A DNA stretch of 64,000 nt from Lucinisca nassula (lineage: Eukaryota > Mollusca > Bivalvia > Lucinida > Lucinidae), in assembly GCA_963580285.1 (NCBI GenBank), contig OY757010.1:210150138-210214137 (forward strand), in the 5' to 3' direction. The notes beneath the pieces are model-generated. The model saw only the letters and a list, made by a program, of their open reading frames with translations, did no database searches and was not told the DNA's origin. Positions 43,550 through 54,934 of this stretch are shown here, piece by piece; positions within the stretch are counted from its first letter, which is position 1, and each line of letters starts with the position of its first letter. The position numbers and the translations under genes are program-made.

Positions 43550-46500
43550 AAAACAGAGTTCAGGTGGACTCTGCCCACTGGTAGCCATGTATGGTTTCAA
43601 TTTATCTATAATAAAGTCTCCCAAACGAACCCCCATTCCATATGGACTCTGTATCTGAAATATTAGGCCTTTTATGAGGTGGAGGGGTGGGACATGGATC
43701 CAACAGAGCCCAGGTTGGTATCACTGAAGGGGTCTTATCATAAGGAACAAGAATATATATTGTTTAGGGGTGGCGATCTAAACAGTTTCTGAGATATTGG
43801 GCCTTTTACGAAGTGGAGGGGGTGGGGCATGGCCCTGGCAGACACCAGAAAATCCAAGATTGTTGTCCTTGAATGTGTCTTATCATTAGGACCAAGAAAA
43901 TATATTGTTTAGGAGTGGGGATCTGAACAGTTTCTGAGATGTGAGACCTTCTTATGAAGTGAAGAGGAGAGGAATGGCCTCTGTGGACCACCAAGTTGGT
44001 GTGACTGAATGTGTCTAATCACAAGGAACAAGAATATATATGATTATGAGGTGGGGATCTTAATGATGTCTGAGATATATGGCCTTTTATGAAGTCGAGG
44101 GGTATCCATGGAATCGACACATTGCCCTAGCACAAATACACCCAAGGTTGATGTGACTGAATGAGTCTTATCAAAAGAAACACAAATATACATGCCTTAG
44201 GGGTGGGTATTTGAACAGTTTCTGAGATATATGACATTTCATGAAGTGGAGGGTTGGGGCATGGCCCCAGCACACCCTGGGAGAACCCTAGGTTGGCATC
44301 ACTAAATATGTCTTATCAAAAGGAATAAGAGTATATATGGTTTAGGGATGGGGATCTAAATGGTTTCTGAGATATTGGGCCTTTTACAAAGTGGATGGGG
44401 TGGGGCATGGCCCAGGCACATCCCAGGGGTCACCCAAGGTGTTGTCACTGAATGCATCTTATCATAAAAAACAAGAATATATATGGTTTTGGGGTGAGGA
44501 TCTGAATGGTTTCTGACATATATCACCTTTCATGAAGTGGAGGGGTGGGGCATGCCCGGGCACATCCTAGGGTACACCCAGGTTGGTGTCACTGAATGTG
44601 TCATAAGAAACAACAAGAGGGCCCAATGGCCCTATATCGCTCACCTGTGTACCAGAAAATCATAAGTGTAGGAGACTACTTGACATTGCTACACTAAATA
44701 TCTAAGCTCTGGGACTTATGGCTTTGGAGAAGAAGATTTTTGAAGCTTTTTTCCATTATAAGTCTAAAGGAGCTAAGGGGCCGGGGTGTGACCCATTTGC
44801 ATCCCAGGGGCAGGGTTAGCAGGATTTATGTAGGTGACTATTTTATGTTGCTAGATACTAAATATCTAAGCTCTGTGCTTCACAGTTTCAAAGAAGAAGA
44901 GATTTTTTAAGCTTTTTTCCATTATGAGTCTATGGGAGAAAAGGGGCCCATTTGGACCCCAGGGGCAGGATTTATGTAGGTGACCACTGTCTAAGCTCTG
45001 GGCCCTGTGGTTTCAGAGAAGAAGATTTTTCGAGCTTTTTTCCATTATTAGTCTATGGGAGCTAAGGGGCCCGGGGCGTGGCCCGTTTGGACCCCAGGGA
45101 CATGATTGGCAGGAATTATGTAGATGACCACTTGCCATTGCTACATGCTAAATATCTAGGTTCTGGGCCCTGTGGTTTCAGAGAAGAAGATTTTTGAAGC
45201 TTTTTTCCATTATGAGTCTATGGGAGCTAAGGGGCCCTGGGGCGTGGCCCAATTGGGGCATGATTGGCATGATTTTTTAAGCTTTTTTCCATTATGAGTC
45301 TATGGGAGAAAAGGGGCCCATTTGGACCCCAGGGGCAGGATTTATGTAGGTGACCATTGTCTAAGCTCTGGGCCCTGTGGTTTCAGAGAAGAAGATTTTT
45401 CGAGCTTTTTTCCATTATTAGTCTATGGGAGCTAAGGGGCCCGGGGCATGGCCCGTTTGGACCCCAGGGGCATGATTGGCAGGAATTATGTAGATGACCA
45501 CTTGCCATTGCTACATGCTAAATATCTAGGTTCTAGGCCCTGTGGTTTCAGAGAAGAAGATTTTTGAAGCTTTTTTTCCATTATGAGTCTATGGGAGCTA
45601 AGGGGCCCTGGGGCGTGGCCCAATTGGACCCCAGGGGCATGATTGGCAGGATTTATGTAGGTGACCATTTGCAATTGTTACATGCTAAATATCTAAGCTC
45701 TGGGCCTTGTGGTTTCAGAGAAGATTTTAGAAGCTTTTTTTTCCATTATGAGTCTATGGGAGATAAGGGGCCCTGGGGCGTTGCCAATTTGGACACCAGG
45801 GGCATGATTGGCAGGATTTATGTAGGTGACCACTTGCCGTTGCTACATGCGAAATATCTAAGCTCTGGGCCCTGTGGTTTCAGAGAAGAAGATTTTTGGA
45901 GCTTTTTACCATTATGAGTCTATAGGAGCTAAAGGGCCCCGGGGCGTGGCCCATTTGGACCCCAGGGGCATGATTGGCAGGAATTATGTAGGTGACCACA
46001 TGCCGTTGCTACATGCCAAATATCTAATCTCTGGGCCCTGTGGTTTAAGAGAAGAAGATTTTTTAAGCTTTTTTCCATTATGAGTCTATGGGAGCTAAGG
46101 GGCCCCAGGGCGTGGCCCATTGGGACCCCAGGGGCATGATTGGCAGGATTTAAGTAGGTGACCACTTGCCATTGCAACATGCTAAATATCTCAGCTCTGG
46201 GCCTTGTGGTTTCAGAGAAGAAGCTTTTTGAAGCTTTTTCCATTTTGAGCCTATAGGAGCTAAGGGGCCCTGGGACGTGGCCCCTTTGGACCCCAGGGGC
46301 ATGATTGGCAGGAATTATGTAGGTGACCACTTGCCATTGCTACATGCTAAATATCTTAGCTTTGGGCCCTGTGATTTCAGAGAAGAAGATTTTTGAAGCT
46401 TTTTTTTCCATTATGAGTCTATAGGAGCTAAGGGGCCCCGGGGTGTGGCCAATTTGGACCCCAGCGGCATGATTGGCAGGATTTATGTAGGTGACCACTT

Positions 46501-47914
46501 TACATTGTTACAAGCTAAATATCTAAGCTCTGGGCCCTGTGGTTTCAGAGAAGAAGATTTTTTAAATTTTTCCCATTATTAGTCTGTGGGAGCTATATGT
46601 TGCCATGGCAACCAGAATTCCAATCTGATCAGCCCAAAAACCTTATGCCGCCTTTCCCCCTATCTGATGATGCTTCACATGAAATTTGATCAAGATTGGC
46701 CATTGGGTATTAGAGATATACTTATTTGAAATTGTTTACGGACGGACGGACGCACGCACAGATGGATGCACGCACGACGGATGACGGACAAAATGTGATC
46801 ACAAAAGCTCACCTTGTCACTACGTGACAGGTGAGCTAAAAATATATATTGTTTTGGGGTGGGAATCTGAATGGTTTCTGAGATATATCACCCTTTATGA
46901 AGTGGAGGGGTGGGGCATGGCCCAGGCGCACCCCGGGTGACCCCGAGATTGAAATTACTGAATGCGTCTTATTATAAAGTACAAGAATATATATGGTTTG
47001 GGGGTGGGGATCTGAATGGTTTCTGAGATATTGGGTCTTTTATGGGGAGAAGGGGGTGGGGCAAGGTCAAGGCACATCCCAGGGGACCCTAGGTTGGTGT
47101 CATTGAATGCAGCGCACCCTGGGAGACCCCTAGGTTGGTATCACTGTATGCGTCTTATCATAAGGAGCGAGAATATATATGGTTAAGGGGTGGGGATCTC
47201 AAGGGTTTCTGAGATATTGGGTCTTTTACAAAGTGGAGGGGGTGGGGGCATGGCCCGGGCACATCTCAGGGGACCCCCAGGTTGGTGTCGCTAAATACGT
47301 CTTATCATAAGAAACATTTACAATCTAAACGGTTTCTGAGATATTGGGCCTTTTACGAAGTGGAGGGGGGGGGGGGGGGGGGGGGCATGGGCCAGGCACA
47401 TCCCAGGGGACCCCCAGGTTGGTGTCACTGAATGTGTCTTATCAAAAGAAAAAGAATATATATGGTTTAGAGGTGGGGAATGGTTTCTGAGATATATGGC
47501 CTTTTATGCACTGGAGGGGGGTGGGGCATGGCCCCAGCACACCCTGGGGGACCCCCAGGTTGGCATTAAAAGCATGTGGCTAAAAGAAGTTCACTCAAGG
47601 AATATTTCTATAAAAGTTTTGTCAAATACCTGCAAAGGTTTGGCAGTAAATGCCATTTTTCTATTTTCCCCATTATTAGTCTATGGAAACTCTAAGTTGC
47701 CATAGCAACCAAACTAATGAGCCGATTTTCATTAAAAACATAAACATTCAATCCCCCAACCCAAGGATGCTACAAATGAAATTTGGGCTGAATCGGCCCA
47801 GTGGCTTCAGAGATGTCGTTTGAAAGTGTTGACGCCAGACGCAGACGACGATGACGACGGACTACTGCCTATCCTATAAGCTCCCCCAGAGCCTTTGGCT
47901 CTGGTGAGCTAAAA
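43550..47914 (+). mobile_element. Middle nested Helentron-like element (GGTTTCTGAGATAT units)
   Basis: A tandem ~145-bp unit (GAATATATATGGTTTAGGGG, GGTTTCTGAGATATTGGGCC, GGCATGGCCCAGGCACATCC) fills the stretch from 43640 to 47570. The tail hairpin at 47880-47911 reads AGCTCCCCCAGAGCC..GGCTCTGGTGAGCT, followed by AAAA and resumption of the outer unit. The head is degenerate, so the left border is approximate. A G-rich tract lies at 47365-47385. Confidence 0.5.
44613..46840 (+). mobile_element. Innermost Helentron-like element (GCTCACC family)
   Basis: Head ACAAGAGGGCCCAATGGCCC then TATATCGCTCACCTG. There are about eleven ~176-bp units (GGTTTCAGAGAAGAAGATTT, TCCATTATGAGTCTATGGGA) and an ACGGACGGACGCACG run. 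The terminal palindrome at 46806-46837 is AGCTCACCTTGTCAC-TA-CGTGACAGGTGAGCT. Its units share GTTTCAGAGAAGAAGATTTTT with the 3.8-12.5 kb elements. It interrupts a unit of the middle element. Confidence 0.7.
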
Positions 47915-49199
47915 ACCAGGGCACCCAGACTTGTGGTTCTTGCACACTACACGCCTGCTTAACATCATGTTCACCTGTACCAAGTACCATCAATATATCT
48001 CAAAGAGTACTGGAGATATCGCCATCACAAGGTGGTGATTCTATTTTATTGGAAGGGGAGATAACTAAAAAATCATGGCACCCAGAGTTGTAGTTCTTGT
48101 GCATGACACGCTGTCTCAGCCTTGTGACCAACTGTGCCAGGTACCATCAATATATCTCAAAGGTTATTGGAGTTATGGCCATCGCAAGATAGTCACTCTA
48201 TGTTATTGGAAGGGGAGATAACTCAAAAACCATGGCAGCCAAAGTTGTGGCTCTTGCGCATGACAAGCCGTCTCAGCCTTGTGAACAATTTTGCCAGGTA
48301 CCATCAATATATCTCAAAGCGTATTGGAGTTATGGCCATCACAAGGTAGCCATTCTATTTTATTAAAAGGGGAGATAACTCAAAACCTATGGCAGCCAGA
48401 GTTCTAGTTCTTGGGCATGACACGCCGTCTCAGACTTGTGAACAATTGTGCCAAGAACCATCAATGAATCTTAAAGGGTATTGGAGTTATGGCCATCACA
48501 AGGTTGCCTGGACAACCAGATGGACGGACAGACGTACGGACGCCAGGTCGATCGCTATATCCCCTTAACCTATTTGGTCAGGGGATAAAAATGTTATTTT
48601 ATCAGTAGTCTGAAAGTTTCAGCGAATCAACTGATAAGGACTAGCTACACAGTTTTTGCGCCCACATTGTCAGTCATCTCTAAAACATGTTCAGAAGCAC
48701 ATGATGGAAAGTTCAACATGGTGTAACAAACCTTTCGGCACATCTTTGATTTTTGTTGCAAATAGCATCTGACATGCAACGGGGAGAAGTCTCATTGCTA
48801 AACTGCTGGTTGCGTGGTAACAGTTTGCCTGCTAACTAGCATGTTAAGCTATCAATGCTTCAAACAACTGTGTCCTGGTGTATGAATAAAGTATGTTTAT
48901 CATAGAACTAAGTTGTAAGCTGTGGTATAAAGTCATTAAATATTATTTAAGATCCCATCGTATATATCACTTCCATCAAATAATATCTGTGTAATGAACA
49001 CCCCTCTAAAACTTGAGGAGCAAATTCTTTCCTTTAAGAGTAGATCCCTTATTCAGTGGAAAAGGGCTTATAGAAAAGCAAACAGGTAGTTCCGAAAGTT
49101 GTTTCCCTTTGAAAAATGGCAAAAAAATCTGCCAGGTGTTCCCATTCCCCTTAAACTACAAGACTCTTGCTAGTCTGTGTAGGTTAGCAGGCCTGTTTG

Positions 49200-49500
49200 T
49201 ACCTTACCCAACATTACGATAACACACCTGTGCGACATAGTGCATTTTTCACATCTCCAAACTGGCTACTTTTCTGATGAAAATCCTTGATATTTTTATA
49301 TTTATACTGCAAACGTAGGTTGTGGGTGCTGGTTAGAACCGCCTCATTGAGGCGGTTCTAACGAGTACCCACAACCTATGTCTTGGAGCAGAAATAAGAA
49401 AAATAATGTTTACCCCTGTAAACCCCTGTTTTCTCTATATAAAGTGGGGTTTAGGGGGGTCTTCATTTCACGGACTTGTTCACGTGATGAAAGTCACAGG
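49200..49500 (-). mobile_element. MITE with CGTTAGAACCGCCTC palindrome
   Basis: Reverse-orientation copy. Its core palindrome at 49313-49384 contains CCGCCTCATTGAGGCGG and is almost perfect over about 70 bp. It lies 40 bp from the RRM2 exon at 49539. Confidence 0.6.
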
Positions 49501-49538
49501 TTTTCTCATGACAGGGCTAAGATAGTCTGAGAACTCAC

Positions 49539-49662
49539 TTAAACGGTTGATGAAGATCTTTTATCCTAACATCCTTTACGTCAGTACATAATTCTCGGAA
49601 CTGTTCCTCTTTACAGCCCTCTGGGAAATTCTTCACAAATAAAATCGTCTTATCTGTGTCTT
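49539..49662 (-). CDS. RRM2, first half (RNP2)
   Basis: 124 nt, acceptor TGGCTTTTAG, donor gtgagt, phase 1 in and phase 2 out. A split Glu codon is followed by DTDKTILFVKNFPEGCKEEQ and FRELCTDVKDVRIKDLHQPF. ILFVKNF is RNP2. The sequence is clearly paralogous to RRM1 (shared NFP, KE[ED]QFR[ED]LC and D-V-[KR]-I-K). Confidence 0.85.
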
Positions 49663-50263
49663 CTAAAAGCCAGAAAGCAATTTCAAAATTAATAAACCAA
49701 TTTAATAATAAGTAAAATACTTACGAAATGAACATTCAAATAAGGTTTTTTATTCATCATGTTTATTATACACAATGTGGGCTTCATTTCCTTGATTATG
49801 AGTTACGGTTTGGGCAGCAGAATGTTAGAGGCATCAGTCACAATTTCTTATTCTTAATTCTTATATCTATGGAAACCGCACTAATTATTGTTAATCAATC
49901 ACCCCAAAGTTATAATGTACAGCAGCTTTTCAATGCTGAAGTCCACTTTATGATCACTGACTTGTCAGAAATCCAGTTAACGGTTATTTACAGAAAATAG
50001 CTGTGTATTCTTATCACTGTGAGGTTAGAGCTTTGTGTTTGGCAAACACTGTAGACCCTCATCATTAGATGCCTCGCAATACAGTGTCTGATCAGGATCT
50101 ATACCGTTTGCTTTCAGTAAAGGAATTTAAGGGTTAGCCAAAACAGTCCAAGCCCTCAATCAATTTTCCAGCCTAAACTTAAAAGACTATTGACCCATCA
50201 GTGCAGTCAGAACTTTGATTTTCAAGGGGTTATAATGAATATTCATAGCTCCAACAAGGATTA

Positions 50264-50477
50264 TTAACCCATTTCGTACCAAATGGACTCTTCCTCCTTA
50301 TACACGGCACATGTCCATTTCAAAATTTAAGGGTCTCCGGTTGTGTTTTCTTCAAAATATATTTGGAAAATGGCTGAACTTTTTGCAAACAGTGTAGACC
50401 CTGATCAAACACCACATTTTGCGGCATCTGATCTGGGCCTGCACTGTTTTAGAGGTTTCCAGTACAAAAAGTGTTAA
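50264..50477 (+). mobile_element. piggyBac-like MITE (GTACC type)
   Basis: TTAACCCATTTCGTACC at the left and AGTACAAAAAGTGTTAA at the right, with a slightly decayed CAAACAGTG hairpin at 50385-50449. Confidence 0.65.
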
Positions 50478-51007
50478 AGTTAAATATAGGTTAATCCACA
50501 GGAAATATTTCCGAACTGATAAAAAAATTAGTGCGAAGCATGAGTTTGTTTACTTTACTGAGTTTGCAAGTCTTGATGAAAACATTTTCTGTATCCTAAA
50601 TATGCGTTGGATTAGCGTCACATGAACCATGTTTCTCTTGATAATACAGTTCCTTTTGACCATTTTAAATTGTCATGTCTCCTAAAATCAAGCACAGTAC
50701 AGTTTTCACATGGATGTATATACCACTGCTGAGCAAGACCACCACCACCATCTTGTTTTATAGTTTTCTGCTTAAAGGTACTTATCTGCTCAGGAGGGCA
50801 GTTGCAGTTGTAGGTAATGACAGTAACTAAGAGTTGCATCAGCTTTAAAGAGTGCTGACACTGATCAATAATGTACACTTTAACTTTTGTGCAATGAATT
50901 GTGTGCCAAAAAACCTTACACTTTCAACCAACACTAACAAGGAGACATAAAAACGATCACATTCAAAAGCATTACTTATAACTTGAAGAAAAATGTGAAA
51001 AACATAC

Positions 51008-51129
51008 CCTTGGACTTAAGATGCTTGGCATAATCAACATACAGTGTGATCCCTTCAAGTCGTTGCTCCTTTAACACCTGTAGGTTTTTCTCTGCTATCT
51101 CCTCACTCCCAAACTCCAGAAAGGCACAT
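51008..51129 (-). CDS. RRM1, second half (RNP1)
   Basis: 122 nt between ATTTTTTACAG and a gtatgt donor, phase 2 in and phase 1 out. The split Arg codon (AG|A) gives R-CAFLEF, the RNP1 strand. It is followed by GSEEIAEKNLQVLKEQRLEG (alpha2) and ITLYVDYAKHLKSK (beta4). The intron upstream is about 9.6 kb. A large Helentron-like element begins 40 bp upstream of this acceptor. Confidence 0.85.
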
Positions 51130-52966
51130 CTGTAAAAAATAAAAAATGACCAGTCATTAAAAATAAAACAAGATGTGTTTGTGAAACACGAACATGTCCC
51201 CGGGCATGGTCATTTTTTATTCAAAGTTGCTCACAGTTCAAGATTTTTGTTTGTGTGGGAAGCCCTTGGCACGAGAAATGTACACGCCAAATATGAAAGC
51301 TCTATCTTAAACGGTTCAAAAGATATGAACAATAATATTTTTTTTTTAAAGTAGGTCAAGGTCACAGGTCAAAAAAAATTGCATGAATGTAAAGCTCTTG
51401 TCACAAGGAACCTACATGCCAAATATTAAGGCTCTATCTTAAACGGTTCAAAAGTTATGAACAATTTTATTTTTTCTTTTAAGTAGGTCAAAGGTCAAGG
51501 TCATGGTCCAAACATTTTGCATGGATGAAAAGCTCTAATCACAGGGAACCTACATGCCAAATAGGAAAGCTCTATCCCAAACGGTTCGAAAGTTATGCCC
51601 AAAAATGTTTATTTTTTTTTAAGTAGATCAAAGGTCACAGGTCAAAATTATTGCATGAATGTAAAGCGTTTGTCACAAGGAACCTACATGCTAAATTTGG
51701 AGGCTGTATCTCAAACGGTTCAAAAGTTATGACCAATGTTAACTTTTTCTTTTATGTAGGTCAAAGGTCAAGGTCACAGGTCAAAATTTTTTGTGTGAAT
51801 GTAAAGCTCTTGTCACAAGGAACCTACATGCAAAATATGCAGGCTATATCTCAAACCGTTCGTAAGTTATGACCAAAAATGTTTATTTTTTTAAGTAGGT
51901 CAAAGGTCACAGATCAAAATTATTGCATGAATGTAAAGCGTTTGTCACAAGGAACCTACATGCTAAATATGGAGGCTGTATCTCAAACGGTTCAAAAATT
52001 ATGACCAATGTTAACTTTTTCTTGTATGTAGGTCAAAGGTCAAGGTCACAGGTCAAAATTTTTTGTGTGAATGTAAAGCTCTTGTCACAAGGAACCTACA
52101 TGCAAAATATGCAGGCTATATCTCAAACCGTTCCAAAGTTATGACCAAAAATGTTTATTTTTTTAAGTAGGTCAAAGGTCACAGGTCAAAATTATTGCAT
52201 GAATGTAAAGCGTTTGTCACAAGGAACCTACATGCTAAATATGGAGGCTGTATCTCAAACGGTTCAAAAGTTATGACCAATGTTAACTTTTTCTTTTATG
52301 TAGGTCAAAGGTCAAGGTCACAGGTCAAAATTTTTTGTGTGAATGTAAAGCTCTTGTCACAAGGAACCTACATGCAAAATATGCAGGCTATATCTCAAAC
52401 CGTTCGAAAGTTATGACCAAAAATGTTTATTTTTTTAAGTAGGTCAAAGGTCAAGGTCACAGGTCAAAATTATTGCATGAATGTAAAGCGTTTGTCACAA
52501 GGAACCTACATGCTAAATATGAAGGCTGTATCTCAAACGGTTCAAAAGTTATGACCAATTTTTACTTTTTCTTTTATGTAGGTCATAGGTCAAGGTCACA
52601 GATCAAAATTTTTTGTGTGAATGTAAAGCTCTTGTCAAAAGGAACCCAGAGCTCTCACTAGGAATTTGAAAACAGGGTTCCAAGAATCCTTCCTTGTAAA
52701 AAGTTGGATTCACTGGTAAAAAGTTGGATTCCCACATAAAAAGATGGAGTTCTGATCTTGATTGCGCATAAAACATAGACAAAATTTTTTATTATCAGGC
52801 TACATAATACACATCCATATGAATAAGTATCAGAGCTCTCACTAGGATTTTGAAAACAGGATTCCAAGAATCCTCCCTTGTAAAAAGTTGGATTCACAGG
52901 AAAAAAAGTTGGATTCCCACATAAAAAGTTGGAGCTCTGATCTTGATTGTGCATAGAGCATAGACA

Positions 52967-54557
52967 ACTAGAGCTGTCAGAGGATCTGACTATAGCCCCG
53001 CTTCAGCGCTGTCAGAGAAGAAAGTTATTTAAGCTGCAGAGAAAACAGTTATGAACAAGAAATAACTGTTGAAAATTTTACATTATCTGGAAAAACTCTA
53101 AGAGTTGTGAGCCCTTGTCCCTCATTTCAATGAGCATGATACATTACCAGAATGTCCATGTTTATACTAAATTTCATCTTCCATTTTTCAATGTTCAAAG
53201 GGTAATAACTCCTAAAGTAGGCAAATCAGAGTCAGGGTTCCTGCGCTCTGTACATTGTCTCATGGTCCTTTACACTTGTGTGAAGTGTCATGAAAATATC
53301 TCAAATGGTTTGTGAGTTATGGAGCCGACACAGTCAAAATTGCCTTTTTAAATGTTCAAAGGGCAATAACTCCTAAAGTAGGCAAACCAGAGTTATGGTT
53401 CCTGCACTCTGCACATCATCTCAAGGTGCTTTTCATTTATTTGAAGTTTCATGAAAATATCAGAAACGGTTATGGAGCGGACATAGTTAAAATTGCCATT
53501 TTTTAATATTCAAAAGCCTATAACTGAAAAAGTAGACAATCCAGAGTTTGGGTTCCTGCGCTCTGCACACGTAATATGGTGCTTTACATTTGTGTGAAGT
53601 TTCATAAAATTATCTCAAACGGTTTTTGAGTTATCGAGCAAAGACGGCTAAAATTGATATTTTTCAATATTCAAAGGGAAATAACTCAAAAATTAGGCAA
53701 TCCAGAGTTATGGTTCCTGCACTCTGCACACCATCTCATGGTGTTTAATGTTTGTGTGAAGTTTCATGAAAATATGTGAATGGGTTTTAAAGTTATGGAG
53801 CGGACACGAAAATTGTTAACAGACACAGACAGACACACAGACAGACACACAGAAAATACGAAAACCAGAGTTATGGTTCTTGCGCTCTGCACATTGTTTC
53901 ATAGTGCTTAACATTTGTGTGAAGTTTCATGAAATTATCTCAAACGGTTTTCGAGTTATGAAGCGGACACTGTTAAAATTGCCATTTTTCAATGTTCAAA
54001 GGGCAATAACTCCAAAAATAAGCAATGCAGAGTTATGGTTCCTGCGCTCTCCACATCGTCTCATAGTGCTTAACATTTGTGTGAAGTTTCCTAAAAATAT
54101 CTCAAACGGTTTTCGAGTTATGAAGCGGACACAATTAAAATTGCCATTTTTCAATGTTCAAAGGGCAATAACTCCAAAAGTAGGCAATCCACAGTTATAA
54201 TTCCTTCGCTCTGCACATTGTCTTATGGTGTTTAACATTTGTGTGAAGTTTCATGAAAATATGTTAAGCAGATACAAAGTTATGGAGCCAACACAAATTA
54301 ACGGAATCACGGAATTACGGAATTACGGAATTACGGAAAATGTTCAAAGGGCAATAACTCCAAAAGAAGGCAATCCACAGTTATAATTCCTTCGCTCTGC
54401 ACATTGTCTTATGGTGTTTAACATTTGTGTGAAGTTTCATGAAAATATGTTTAGCAGATACAAAGTTATGGAGCCAACACAAATTAACGGAATCACGGAA
54501 TGACAGAAGGACATGGCAAATCCAATATAGCCCCACTTTTTCAAAGCGGGGCTATAA
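52967..54557 (+). mobile_element. Helentron-like element (TATAGCCCCGC family) nested in transposon A
   Basis: Head ACTAGAGCTGTCAGAGGATC with TATAGCCCCGCTT. The tail AAGCGGGGCTATA is a 13-bp exact inverted match. It has eight to nine ~160-bp units (TTCAAAGGGCAATAACTCC, TGCGCTCTGCACAT, GTGTGAAGTTTCATGAAAAT). ACAGACAGACACACAG and ATTACGGA runs (near 53820 and 54300) mark two tail-like points. Confidence 0.7.
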
Positions 54558-54934
54558 AAATTTCTTATTATCTGGCTACATATCCATATGAAAAACTGAT
54601 ATATTCATTTAATAACTTCGTTCCAAACCTGTAGATTGTGGGTACTAGTTAGAACTATTTCACTGATATGTTTAAGAAGCACCCACAATCTGACGTTTTG
54701 TAGAAATATTAGGAAAATAATTTATACTCCCCCACCCGAAACCCCCCCCCCCCCCACCCCGAAAAAAAAGACACATATGCAGTTGCTCTGATTTATTCTC
54801 ACACTTCTAGCCAAATAATGCCACATCATAAAAAGCATGGTGTATTAGGATAACAGTAGATATAATGTAAACTCAGATCAGAAAAGCAGCATTCTATACA
54901 GCCATGTTTGTGCTTTCAAATTCGGACGTACTTG

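Larger units (their letters stand above)
42735..48590 (+). mobile_element. Outer Helentron-like element hosting two nested ones
   Basis: Head subterminal ATCCCCCGACCAAA at 42763-42776. The tail hairpin at 48556-48586 contains TTTGGTCAGGGGAT, a 13/14 inverted match. Central ~150-bp units (CAATATATCTCAAAGGGTAT, GGGGAGATAACTC, TTGTGGTTCTTGCGCATGAC) are seen at 42960-43550 and again at 47915-48510, separated by the nested elements. A long plus-strand open frame at 42920-43666 is a by-product of these units. Confidence 0.6.

Noticed and set aside
42920..43666. 248-codon plus-strand open frame, the longest in the window
   Set aside because: It consists of translated ~150-bp Helentron tandem units (repeated YHQYVSKGIR- and VVILAHDM-like phrases) and has no domain or splice context.
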